Shown: piece by piece, positions 32,698 to 41,915 of the stretch
Layout: the number at the start of each line of letters is the position of its first letter
Numbering within the stretch: the first letter of the stretch is position 1
Origin: Polyangia bacterium
GTDB taxonomy: Bacteria; Myxococcota_A; Polyangia; Polyangiales; Polyangiaceae
DNA: 64,000 bases
Reading direction: 5' to 3'
Assembly (NCBI GenBank): GCA_030426145.1
Contig: JAUHZF010000001.1
Coordinates: 49,615-113,614, forward strand
Position numbers and translations under genes: made by a program
The notes under the pieces: generated by a model
Seen by the model: the letters and a program-made list of their open reading frames with translations, nothing else
Databases searched by the model: none
Told to the model about the DNA's origin: nothing

Positions 32698-35244
32698 TCA
32701 CACGCACACCTCAATCGCTTCCGGCCCTTGTAGGTTCTCGTACTCGCGAGACTCTCGTGCCTCCTCGGCCAGCAACTCGAGGTGGGGCTCGAGCCAGCTC
32801 GGGTCGTTGCCCTGGTAGAGGTCGACCTTCCATCGCCAGAAGCGTGGTCCTCGACCGCCGATGTCGACGGACTCCACCGCGGAACACCGGTAGTAGAAGT
32901 TGATCACCTGCTTGAGGTAGCGGGCCCAGGCTTCGCGGTCGCCCGCCTTGTTGCCACCGGGAATGGTGAAGGCGAGGTCGGGTAGCTCGGGTGGGGCTAC
33001 CTCGAGGGCGGTGCGGCGCACCCTGAAGTTGATGTTGTCGGTCGCCTTCAGGCGGTTGCATGGGCCGCACAGCGTTTGGAGGTTGTCCTCGTGGTTGTGC
33101 CCGCCCAGGTGATGGGGCGAGATGTGGTCGATTTGAAGTCGGCGCGTCACACCACAGCACAGGCACTTGTTTCCGTCGCGCGCTTTGACCTCCTTCTTCG
33201 TCTCCTCGCTCGGCTCGCGGTCCTGGATGACCTCGGTGTTCTCGTAGGTCTTTTGCGAGCCGAGGTCGGTCGTGCCGTGCTCGGCCTCGTACAAGATGCG
33301 TTCGACGCTGCCGTTGTAGTGCGACTTGAAGTGGCTATACGTGGGGTACAACGACCTCCAGAAGCGATCGGACCGGACGTACTCGCCGCGCATGGTCTTC
33401 TCCTCCTCCAGTCGACTGAGGCCTCGCTCGAGCAGTTCTTTCGCCACCCGGTCGAGGTCGTGGTGCTCGCGTTCTGCGAAGGGGAAGAACGGCGGGGCCT
33501 CGCCTTCGTTCTGAGCGATGTGGCGGGCGATGTCGACGATGGCGCTTCGGGTCGATGGCTCCAGGTCGTTGAGGGCATCAAAGACGCGCGTAGCCCATTG
33601 GTCGGTGAAGGCGTCGAGCGTTTCCGGGGCGACGTCGAACGCTTCCAGATCGCTCAGCGGCATGGCCGCCTGCAGCTCTTCGATGAGCCGCGCAAGACGA
33701 GGGGCATGGTCGTCGTAGACCATGACGAGCCGCTCCACATGCTCGATGTCGTCGCTGTCCGGGTCGGCAACGCGGGCTTCGTACTCGACGCGGTACCAAC
33801 CGGCGGGCAGCATCGTGGCGTACGGCGCGGGGTTGATGTTGCGGCCGCCGTCCATCTGGCGGGCCAGGGCACGCACCAAGCTGATGGAGATCAGCATGGT
33901 GGGGGGCCGCGTGCCGCGCTTCACGACGTCGGCGTCGGCCGGGCCGGTGGTGAGCGGGTCATAACTCGCCCAGTTGATGTGCTGACGCCAGTTGTCGATG
34001 AAAGAGACCACGTACGCGGTGTCGGTCCCCTTGAAGTTTGGACCCCGCAGTGCCCGGCCGATCATCTGCGTGAGAAGGATTTGGCTCGTCGTCTGTCGGG
34101 TGAGGAATACCGAGCGCACGCTGGGCACGTCGGTTCCCTCGGTGAGCATCCTCACGTTGAGCAGCACATCGAGCTCGTCGTTCCGAAACCGTTGGAGAAC
34201 CTTTGCGTTGTAGTCGGCCGTTCTTCGATTTCGGACCTCGGCGGTGCGACCACTACGGTCGACGTGGCTGTAGATGGCGTCGGCCCTCACGCCGCGTTGT
34301 TCGAGAAACGCACCGATCTGCTCACACTGGTACCAGCGGTCCGCGAACATGATGGTCTTGCCGAGGCGCGCCTTGTGCTCGACGTAGTAGCTGGCGATGG
34401 CGAGGTTGCGCTCTCGACTCTGCGCCAGCTCCTCGATCATCTTCTCGGGCAGGTCCCGGTAGGTATTCACCCAGTTCCGGTAGGCGCGGTCGTCGAAGTC
34501 GGGCTCGAAGTCGGTGGGTGCGTTCTCGGGGATGGGGATGGCCAGCGTACCGTCGGCCATCAGGCGCTGCGGCTCTTCTTGGTGCACGATGCCGGCGGCG
34601 AAGATCCTCTTCAGCCAGCCCCGCTTGCGCTCGTCGGTGTAGGTGGGGGTCGCGGTGAGGCCCAGGAGCGTCATTCTGGACTGACGCTTCTGGAGTGAAG
34701 TGATGAAGCGGCGGTAGGTCGGTGCGGGCACATGGTGCGCCTCGTCGAAGACCACCATCAGTCGCCCGTCGGCGGCGGACAGGAAGGCTTCGAGCGCGGG
34801 GTGATCGTCTTCTAGCGCCCGGCTCGCCGTCTGCACCGAGCAGACGACCACATCGTCCTCCGGCGTCACAGAGGCGATTCGAAAGTGCCCGGTGGTGCCC
34901 GACACGACGCGCGCGTTCAGGGTAGCGCGAGGCTCCGCGACGAGGCCCACGCCGTGTTCGAATCCCTTGAACGCCTGCTCGAGCAGGTGGTGGGTGTGTG
35001 CGACCCACAGCAGCTTGCGGCCTTCGGACAGCGCTCGCCGGCAGAGGAAGTGAATCGCGGTGAAGGTCTTCCCTGCGCCCGTCGGGAGAACCAGCATGCC
35101 CGCGTGCGGGTCGGCGGGGGTGTCGTACCAGTCGTTCAGCGCCGCGAGGGCACGCTGTTGGTGGGCTGCCGGTTGGCGACGCGGTCCGTGCTGCCGCGCC
35201 TTCTCCAGGTCATACCGTCGGTGCCATTCACTCGGCTTCTTCAT
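32698..35244 (-). CDS. SF2 DEAD/DEAH-type helicase fused to HNH endonuclease
   Basis: 848 aa starting MKKPSEWHRRYDLEKARQHG. The superfamily 2 motor has motif I LPTGAGKT (~53-60), motif II VFDEAH (~165-170), motif III LTATPTYTDE, and motif VI TQMIGRALRGPNF. A helical middle region leads to a C-terminal HNH domain (~684-733): CLCCGV, LQIDHISPHHLGG, NLQTLCGPCNRLK, with four cysteines for zinc and the catalytic His pair. This is like restriction helicase-nuclease fusions. It reads away from the divergent hsdM, and its stop lies 154 bp before the Rad50-like start, so the two may share an operon. Likely translocates on and cuts invader DNA. Confidence 0.9.
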   Translation of the reverse strand: MKKPSEWHRRYDLEKARQHGPRRQPAAHQQRALAALNDWYDTPADPHAGMLVLPTGAGKTFTAIHFLCRRALSEGRKLLWVAHTHHLLEQAFKGFEHGVGLVAEPRATLNARVVSGTTGHFRIASVTPEDDVVVCSVQTASRALEDDHPALEAFLSAADGRLMVVFDEAHHVPAPTYRRFITSLQKRQSRMTLLGLTATPTYTDERKRGWLKRIFAAGIVHQEEPQRLMADGTLAIPIPENAPTDFEPDFDDRAYRNWVNTYRDLPEKMIEELAQSRERNLAIASYYVEHKARLGKTIMFADRWYQCEQIGAFLEQRGVRADAIYSHVDRSGRTAEVRNRRTADYNAKVLQRFRNDELDVLLNVRMLTEGTDVPSVRSVFLTRQTTSQILLTQMIGRALRGPNFKGTDTAYVVSFIDNWRQHINWASYDPLTTGPADADVVKRGTRPPTMLISISLVRALARQMDGGRNINPAPYATMLPAGWYRVEYEARVADPDSDDIEHVERLVMVYDDHAPRLARLIEELQAAMPLSDLEAFDVAPETLDAFTDQWATRVFDALNDLEPSTRSAIVDIARHIAQNEGEAPPFFPFAEREHHDLDRVAKELLERGLSRLEEEKTMRGEYVRSDRFWRSLYPTYSHFKSHYNGSVERILYEAEHGTTDLGSQKTYENTEVIQDREPSEETKKEVKARDGNKCLCCGVTRRLQIDHISPHHLGGHNHEDNLQTLCGPCNRLKATDNINFRVRRTALEVAPPELPDLAFTIPGGNKAGDREAWARYLKQVINFYYRCSAVESVDIGGRGPRFWRWKVDLYQGNDPSWLEPHLELLAEEARESREYENLQGPEAIEVCV

Positions 35245-35431
35245 CGTCCCCCACGCGTCCTTCTGCGCCCGAGCCGCCGTCGGCTCCAGGTTCTACGCAA
35301 GCCTGCCACCGTACCCCAGATGCCCTGGCGAAGGGAGCCGGATGCGTCGCGCTCACAAAGAGGCCGAGAGGTGGGTAATCGATTCCGCAAACGGCAGTCG
35401 ATTGTTGCCCCCGTAGGCGCACCGCGCGACG

Positions 35432-38203
35432 GTGCGTTTCGTGGGCTCCCTCACGTCCTCGAAGAAGCGCCAAGTCCTGGAGGTGCTGACCACGGAGCGC
35501 CTCCGAGAGCTGGCGTACGAGCTCTACATCACGGTGTCCGACCACCGGGTGCGAGACCAGCTGATCCAAGGGCTTGCCGATGGCAGACGCGTCGACTTCG
35601 GGATGGTGCTCGAGGAGCTGAAGCGGGACGAGCTGAAGGCCATGTGCCGCGAGCTCGGGCTCGACGACGGGGGACGGAGCAAGGCGCCCATCATCGAGCG
35701 CATCCTCTCCGGAGAGCCCACGGCGGAGGTGGCGGAGGAGGACGACGAGGGTCCGTTCGTTCTCACGCCCTCTCACAAGCGCAAGGCCTTGGGGGCGCTG
35801 GTGGCGGGGCGACTCAGGTCGTTGGTCGACTTCTTCGAGCTGGAGGTCGACGACCGTCGGAGCCGGGACGACCTCGTGGGGGCCTTGGCGGACGGGCGGC
35901 GGGTGTGGTTCGGCGACGTGCTGGAGCAGCTCAACCTCGACGAGCTACGCGCCCTCTACGACGAGCTGGAGATCGACCACGGAGGGGACGGGGCGGCCGA
36001 GCTGCGCGCGTGGTTGGTGGCCGAACCCGAGGACTCGGTTGAGCCCGCGCGCGCGGACGACGAAGATGCGCCGGCTCCCGAGGCGAACACACCCCGCATG
36101 AACGAAGACGCAGTCCAGGCCCCCCCTTCCCCGCAGCTCGAGCTGCCCCAGCCCCCACCCGCGGAGCCGCACGCCGGCAAGGTGGGGCGAACCTTCGAGG
36201 GGTTCAGCGAGATCACCTCCTTCATCTGGTCGGTCGCCGACTTGCTGCGGGGGGACTACAAGCAGTCGGAGTACGGCCGGGTCATTCTGCCCTTCACGGT
36301 GCTGCGGCGGCTCGACCAGGTGCTGGAGCCGACCCGGCAGAAGGTGTTGGACGCGGCTCAGAAGTACGCCGACTCACCCGAGGCCATCCGCGAGAGGATG
36401 CTCACCAAGGCGAGCGGTCACGGCTTCTACAACGTGAGCAAGCTCAGCTTCGCCAAGCTGCTCGATGACCCGACCCACATCGCGCAGAACATGGTCGGCT
36501 TCATCAACGGCTTCTCGCTCAACGTGCGCGACATCGTGGAGCAGTTTCGCTTCGACGCGCAGATCGAGCGGCTCGAGCGAGCCAACCTGGTGTTTCTGGT
36601 GACGCAGAAGTTTGCCGGCATCGACCTGCACCCCGACCGCGTCACCAATGCACAGATGGGCACCATCTTCGAGGAGCTCATCCGCAAGTTCGCCGAGCAG
36701 TCGAACGAGACGGCGGGAGAGCACTTCACCCCGCGCGAGGTCATCCGCTTCATGGTGAACCTCCTCTTCGTCGAGGACGACGAGGCCCTGCGCAAGCCTG
36801 GCATCGTGCGCACCATGCTCGACCCCGCCTGCGGCACCGGCGGCATGCTGAGCGTGGCCGAGGACTACCTCGCCGAGCTCAACCCCGAGGCCGAGCTGAG
36901 GGTCTTCGGTCAGGAGCTCAATGGCGAGTCGTACGCCATCTGCAAGGCCGACATGCTCATCAAGGGCCAGGATGCCGGCAACATCAAGTACGGCAACAGC
37001 TTCTCCCTCGATGGCTTGAGTGAGGTGAAGGCCGACTACCTCATCAGCAACCCGCCCTTCGGCGTCGACTGGACCAAGGCGGAGAAGGTGGTGCGCGCCG
37101 AGCACGAGAACCTAGGCTTCGGCGGTCGCTTCGGCCCCGGCTTGCCTCGCAAGAACGATGGCTCGCTGCTCTTCTTGCTGCACATGCTCAGCAAGATGAA
37201 GCCGGCGACGCAAGGGGGCTCCCGCCTCGCCATCGTCTTCAACGGCTCGCCCCTGTTCACCGGCGCGGCGGGCTCGGGCGAGAGCGAGATCCGCCGGCAC
37301 CTGCTGGAGAACGACCTGCTCGAGGCCATCGTCGCGCTGCCAGATCAGATGTTCTACAACACCGGCATCAACACCTACATCTGGGTAGTGACCAACCGGA
37401 AGCCGGCTGAGCGACGGGGAAAGGTCCAGCTCATCAATGGCGTGAGCTTTTTCCAGAAGATGCGCAAGTCCCTCGGTGACAAACGCAAGGAGCTGGGCGA
37501 GGAGCACATCGAGGAGCTCACTCGGTTGTTCGGCGACTTCGCCGAGGGCGAACACGTGAAGATCTTCGACAACGAAGACTTCGGCTTCCACCGCATCACC
37601 GTCGAACGCCCGCTGAAGCTCGACTTCCAGGTCAGCGAAGAGCGCCTCGCCCGCCTCGAGGACGAGCGCGCCTGGCAGAATCTGCTCACGTCCAAGAAGA
37701 AGGGCGATAAAGGCCAAAAGGAAATCGAGGAGGGGCGGCAGCTCCAGCAAGAGGTGTTGAAGCTCCTGCGGTCGGCCTTCTCGGCGAATGATCTCTACCT
37801 CAGCCGCAAAGCCTTCCTCGTCGACCTGAAGGCGGCGCTGAAGCGGTGGGACATCAAGCTGCCCGCGGCCGTCTCCAAAGCCATCCTTGGTGCCCTCAGT
37901 GAGCGCAACGAGGAGGCCGAGGTGTGCACCGACAAGAAGGGCAACCCCAAGCCCGACACCGACCTCCGCGACTACGAGAACGTGCCGCTGAAGGAGGACA
38001 TCGACGCCTACATGCAGCGCGAGGTTCTCCCCCACGTGCCCGACGCTTGGGTGGACCACGACAAGACCAAGGTCGGCTACGAAATCCCCTTCACGAGGCA
38101 CTTCTACGAGTACACGCCTCCGAGGCCGCTCGAGGAGATTGAGGCGGAGATCCGGGCGCTGGAGGGCGAGATTCAGGGCATGCTTGGGGAGGTGCTGGCA
38201 TGA
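35432..38203 (+). CDS. hsdM: Type I restriction-modification methyltransferase (HsdM) with duplicated N-terminal domain
   Basis: 923 aa from GTG 35432 (first residues MRFVGSLTSSKKRQ). The HsdM core begins near residue 255 (GFSEITSFIWSVADLLRG) and contains the SAM motif LDPACGTGGML (~464) and catalytic NPPF (~540), so it is an N6-adenine methyltransferase. The first ~205 residues are extra: two related ~80-residue units, each with a helix, LADGRRV, a Leu/Asp/Glu-rich helix (LKRDELKAMCRELGLDDGG and LNLDELRALYDELEIDHGG) and a linker. They resemble SAP-like DNA-binding helices. Average HsdM proteins are ~500-700 aa. hsdS follows with an ATGA overlap. Confidence 0.95.
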   Translation: MRFVGSLTSSKKRQVLEVLTTERLRELAYELYITVSDHRVRDQLIQGLADGRRVDFGMVLEELKRDELKAMCRELGLDDGGRSKAPIIERILSGEPTAEVAEEDDEGPFVLTPSHKRKALGALVAGRLRSLVDFFELEVDDRRSRDDLVGALADGRRVWFGDVLEQLNLDELRALYDELEIDHGGDGAAELRAWLVAEPEDSVEPARADDEDAPAPEANTPRMNEDAVQAPPSPQLELPQPPPAEPHAGKVGRTFEGFSEITSFIWSVADLLRGDYKQSEYGRVILPFTVLRRLDQVLEPTRQKVLDAAQKYADSPEAIRERMLTKASGHGFYNVSKLSFAKLLDDPTHIAQNMVGFINGFSLNVRDIVEQFRFDAQIERLERANLVFLVTQKFAGIDLHPDRVTNAQMGTIFEELIRKFAEQSNETAGEHFTPREVIRFMVNLLFVEDDEALRKPGIVRTMLDPACGTGGMLSVAEDYLAELNPEAELRVFGQELNGESYAICKADMLIKGQDAGNIKYGNSFSLDGLSEVKADYLISNPPFGVDWTKAEKVVRAEHENLGFGGRFGPGLPRKNDGSLLFLLHMLSKMKPATQGGSRLAIVFNGSPLFTGAAGSGESEIRRHLLENDLLEAIVALPDQMFYNTGINTYIWVVTNRKPAERRGKVQLINGVSFFQKMRKSLGDKRKELGEEHIEELTRLFGDFAEGEHVKIFDNEDFGFHRITVERPLKLDFQVSEERLARLEDERAWQNLLTSKKKGDKGQKEIEEGRQLQQEVLKLLRSAFSANDLYLSRKAFLVDLKAALKRWDIKLPAAVSKAILGALSERNEEAEVCTDKKGNPKPDTDLRDYENVPLKEDIDAYMQREVLPHVPDAWVDHDKTKVGYEIPFTRHFYEYTPPRPLEEIEAEIRALEGEIQGMLGEVLA

Positions 38204-39519
38204 ACGCGCCGACCCATCGGCCCGATTGGCTTCGACATGTGCCCGAGGAGTGGCCCGTCGCGCTCCTCCGGCTTCTCACGCGGGTGGAGTCGGGGCACAC
38301 CCCAAGCCGAAGCCATCCGGAGTATTGGGTGCCGGAGGACTGCATTCACCCGTGGTTCACGCTGGCCGACATCTGGCAGCTGCGTGATGGCCGGCAGAAG
38401 TACATTGAAGAGACGAAAGAGCGCATCAGCGACGTGGGGCTCGCTCACTCCGCTGCACGACTCCTTCCGGCTGGCACAGTCGCTCTGTCCCGCACGGCCT
38501 CGGTTGGGTTCTCCGGCATATTCTCGAAACCGATGGCGACGACGCAGGACTTCGTGAACTTCGTGTGTGGGCCTCGCCTCGTCCCCGACTTCTTGCTGTG
38601 GGTCTTGCGAGGAATGAAGCCAGAGTTCGACCGACTCATGCGCGGCTCCACACATCAAACCATCTACATGCCGGACTTGATGCAGTTCAGGGTGCCGGTG
38701 CCCAGGCATGAGCTGCAGCGCGCCATCGCCGACTTTCTCGACGAGAAGACCGCTGCCATCGATACGCTCATCGAGAAGAAGGAGCGGCTGACTGAGCTGT
38801 TGGCCGAGAAGCGCGCCGCCCTCATCCACCAGGCCGTCACCAAGGGCCTCGACCCCACCGTCCCCATGAAGCCCTCCGGCATCCCCTGGATCGGCGACAT
38901 TCCGGCGCACTGGAACCTCGCGGAGCTGCGACGGTTCTGGGATGTGGTGGACTGCAAGCACCGTACCCCTGAGTACGTCGACGACGGGTACCCGGTGGTT
39001 AGCACCACCGAGGTAAAACCTGGCCGCATCGACCTCGGGGCAACGACCAGGTTCATCGATGCCGCGGACTTCGAGGACATGACTGGCGGCGGGCGTCGCC
39101 CGAAGAGGGGGGACATCATCTACTCGCGCAACGCATCGCTGGGCGCGGCCGCATTCGTGGATACCGACGCGCCTTTCGCGATGGGGCAGGACGTGGTCCT
39201 CATCAGCTCTGGTGGAGAGGACCAGTTGTTTCTTGCTCAACAACTCAACAGCTCGGTGGGCATGACCCAAGTCAGCCTCGCGTGCGTTGGCGCGACCTTC
39301 AAACGAATCAACGTTGCTCAGATTAGACAAATCGTGGTGTGTGTGCCCCCAAAGCCGGAACAGGCAAGCATCGCCGAGCATGTGGACCGCGTAGACCGCG
39401 AGCACCAACAGCTTTCGAGTCTCGTCGCTGACCAGCTGCGAAAACTAGCCGACTACCGCCAAGCCCTCATCACCGCCGCCGTCACCGGCCAGCTCGACAT
39501 CCCCGGCGCCGCCGCATGA
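38200..39519 (+). CDS. hsdS: Type I restriction-modification specificity subunit (HsdS)
   Basis: 439 aa with the two-fold HsdS layout. The first target-recognition domain (~10-175) includes GHTPSRSHPEYWV and ends with QRAIADFLDEKTAAIDTLIE, the central conserved helix. The second begins at GIPWIGDIPAHWN (~227) with VVSTTEVKPGRIDLG, and the C-terminal conserved helix is ADQLRKLADYRQALITAAVTGQ. Two complete TRDs indicate a bipartite recognition sequence; the sequence cannot be read from the protein alone. ATGA overlaps link it to hsdM upstream and the DUF262 gene downstream. Confidence 0.95.
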   Translation: MNAPTHRPDWLRHVPEEWPVALLRLLTRVESGHTPSRSHPEYWVPEDCIHPWFTLADIWQLRDGRQKYIEETKERISDVGLAHSAARLLPAGTVALSRTASVGFSGIFSKPMATTQDFVNFVCGPRLVPDFLLWVLRGMKPEFDRLMRGSTHQTIYMPDLMQFRVPVPRHELQRAIADFLDEKTAAIDTLIEKKERLTELLAEKRAALIHQAVTKGLDPTVPMKPSGIPWIGDIPAHWNLAELRRFWDVVDCKHRTPEYVDDGYPVVSTTEVKPGRIDLGATTRFIDAADFEDMTGGGRRPKRGDIIYSRNASLGAAAFVDTDAPFAMGQDVVLISSGGEDQLFLAQQLNSSVGMTQVSLACVGATFKRINVAQIRQIVVCVPPKPEQASIAEHVDRVDREHQQLSSLVADQLRKLADYRQALITAAVTGQLDIPGAAA

Positions 39520-41915
39520 AGCGCATCGAGGGGGCGGCCAAGTCGGTGCGACTGCTGCTGAGCGGCGCCAAGTACACCATCGACTTCTACCAGCGGGAGT
39601 ACGCCTGGCAGGAGCGCCAGGTTCGCGAGCTCATCGACGATCTCACCGGCAAGTTCCTCGACGCCTACGAGCCCGAGCATCCGCGCCACGAGGTCGAGAA
39701 GTACGGGCACTATTTTCTCGGCTCCGTCGTCATCAGCCGAAAGCGCAGCCAGCTCTTCATCGTCGATGGCCAGCAGCGGCTGACCACCCTGACGCTGCTG
39801 CTCATCTACCTCCATCACCGTCAGGCCAGCCTCAGTGAGGGGCAGGTCGAGCTATCGCCCCTCATCTTCAGCGAGAAGTACGGACGCAAGAGCTTCAATC
39901 TCGACGTGCCGGCCCGCGAACCGGTGATGCAGCACCTCCTGGAGATGGGCGCGCTCGAGGGCTCAGCCGTCGACGCCGAGGGCATGGACGAGTCGGCGCA
40001 GAACATTGCTGCTCGCTACGCCAACATCGGTGACCACTTTCCGGCCGAAGAGATCGACGACCACGCCCTGCCTTACTTCTGCGACTGGCTCATCGAAAAC
40101 GTCCACCTCGTGGAGATCGTCGCGAACTCGGACGAGGACGCCTACACCATCTTCGAGACCATGAACGACCGGGGGCTTTCGCTCAGCCTGCCGGAGATGC
40201 TCAAGGGCTACGTGCTCGCCAAGGTGGGCCATGAAGAGGACCAGGTCCGGGTCAATGCGAAGTGGAAGGCGCACATGCAGGCGTTGCGGGAGCTGGGCGA
40301 GGAGGAGGACGTCGACTTCTTCAAGAACTGGCTCCGCGCCCACTACGCCGACACCATCCGCCCCGGCAAACGAGGAGCCGAAAACAAGGACTACGAACGC
40401 ATCGGCTCCGAGTTTCACCGGTGGGTCCGCGAGCGAGAGGATGTGCTCGGGCTGGCCAAGAGCAACGACGCCTTCGTTCCCTTCGTCCTGAACGAGCTCG
40501 ACTTCTACGCCAAGCAGACCCTTCGCATCCGCCTTGCCGCGAGGACCCTCACCGCGGGCCTCGAGTCCATCTTCTTCAACGACGAGCGCGGTTTCACCCT
40601 GCAGACGCAGGTTCTGCTCGCCGCCCTCGATCCCAAGGACGACGCCACCACCGTCCAGTCCAAGCTCCGCCTCGTCGCCGATTACCTCGACATCTGGGTC
40701 GCCCGCCGCGTCTGGAACTTCCGCACCATTGCGTACTCCTCGGTGAAGTACACGATGTTCACCCTCACCAAGGAGTTGCGCGGCAAGTCGGTCGAGGACC
40801 TGGCCTCCCACCTGCGGGCCCAGCTGGACGCCGAGGGTCAAGAGACTTTCGCCAACCAGCCGTGGTTCCGCCTCCACCATCAGAACTTCCGCCAGGTCCG
40901 CCACATCCTCGCCCGCCTCACGCATTGGGTGAACGACCGCTGTGGCCTCCCGCTGCCCTACACCGAGCTGGTGGCCACCGGCCGCAAGCGCCCCTTCGAG
41001 GTCGAGCACATCTGGGCCAACAAGCCCGACGCGTTCACCGACCTCTTCGACCACCCCCGCGACTTCGCCGAGGCCCGCAACCACATCGGCGGCCTCCTCA
41101 TGCTCCAGCGCGGCCCCAACCAGAGCCTCGGCGACGCCCCCTACGAGGACAAGCGCGACGCCTACCTCGCCCACGGCGAGAACCTCCTCGCCAAGAGCCT
41201 CCACCCGAACGCCTACGTCAACAACCCTGCGCTGAAGTCGTTGCTCAAGGAGACGGGCCTGCCCTTCGAGCCGCATGAGTCCTTCGGCCTCGACGAGCAA
41301 CGTCAGCGGCAGGAGCTCTACATCCGCCTCGCCGAGTGGGTGTGGAACCCCAACCGCGTTGCCTTGGGCGACGTCGCTCCCCCCGAGCACGAAGAACTCG
41401 AGTTGGGCGGCAGCGACGAAGACCCTGATGAGATTCGCCGAGGCGCAAAGGCCGACTCGCCTGGACGAGCCGCCCGAAAGGCAGCCTGTCTGAAGTTCTT
41501 CACGCAGCTCTTCGCCTACCTCGAGCCTCGCACCGAGCTGTTCTCCAATGTCTCGCCCACAGTTGGCACCTGGACGGTCACCGGCGCCGGCGTGTCGGGC
41601 GTTGCCTACGGCGTGGTCTGCAACGCCACCGACACCCGGGTGCAAGTACGCTTCGAAAGCTCGGACGGTGCGCGCAACAAGGAACGTTTCGACCACTTCC
41701 GTGACAAGCGCGAAGCCATCGAGCATGCGTTCGGAGACTCGCTTTCTTGGCGGCGGCAGGACGACAACAAGGTTTCTCGGATTGTGTTCGAGCTCGACCA
41801 CGGTGGCTGGGAGACCGAAGCTCGCTGGCCCGCCATCATTGAAGCCGTGGCTGATGCCCTCATCCGGTTACATGCAGCCACCCAACCCCACATCGACGCC
41901 CTCGAGGACGCATGA
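39516..41915 (+). CDS. DUF262/DUF1524 (GmrSD-like) protein embedded in type I operon
   Basis: 799 aa. The N-terminal DUF262 carries YQREYAWQERQVRELIDDL and the ParB-like motif IVDGQQRLTTLTL (~81-93). A helical middle region leads to DUF1524, a His-Me-finger nuclease with FEVEHIWANKP (~494) and the partner ARNHIGGLLMLQRGPNQSLG. GmrSD-family proteins are type IV restriction enzymes that cut glucosylated or otherwise modified DNA using NTP. The C-terminal ~100 residues form an extra domain. It is joined by ATGA overlaps to hsdS and to the Schlafen-like gene, so it is made with the type I complex and could catch phages whose modified DNA escapes HsdR. Confidence 0.9.
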   Translation: MKRIEGAAKSVRLLLSGAKYTIDFYQREYAWQERQVRELIDDLTGKFLDAYEPEHPRHEVEKYGHYFLGSVVISRKRSQLFIVDGQQRLTTLTLLLIYLHHRQASLSEGQVELSPLIFSEKYGRKSFNLDVPAREPVMQHLLEMGALEGSAVDAEGMDESAQNIAARYANIGDHFPAEEIDDHALPYFCDWLIENVHLVEIVANSDEDAYTIFETMNDRGLSLSLPEMLKGYVLAKVGHEEDQVRVNAKWKAHMQALRELGEEEDVDFFKNWLRAHYADTIRPGKRGAENKDYERIGSEFHRWVREREDVLGLAKSNDAFVPFVLNELDFYAKQTLRIRLAARTLTAGLESIFFNDERGFTLQTQVLLAALDPKDDATTVQSKLRLVADYLDIWVARRVWNFRTIAYSSVKYTMFTLTKELRGKSVEDLASHLRAQLDAEGQETFANQPWFRLHHQNFRQVRHILARLTHWVNDRCGLPLPYTELVATGRKRPFEVEHIWANKPDAFTDLFDHPRDFAEARNHIGGLLMLQRGPNQSLGDAPYEDKRDAYLAHGENLLAKSLHPNAYVNNPALKSLLKETGLPFEPHESFGLDEQRQRQELYIRLAEWVWNPNRVALGDVAPPEHEELELGGSDEDPDEIRRGAKADSPGRAARKAACLKFFTQLFAYLEPRTELFSNVSPTVGTWTVTGAGVSGVAYGVVCNATDTRVQVRFESSDGARNKERFDHFRDKREAIEHAFGDSLSWRRQDDNKVSRIVFELDHGGWETEARWPAIIEAVADALIRLHAATQPHIDALEDA

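Noticed and set aside
39963..41801. 612-residue open frame antisense to the DUF262/DUF1524 gene
   Set aside because: Long antisense frames are common in GC-rich coding DNA; the sequence is Val/Gly/Glu/Leu-rich without motifs, while the plus strand encodes two recognisable domains.
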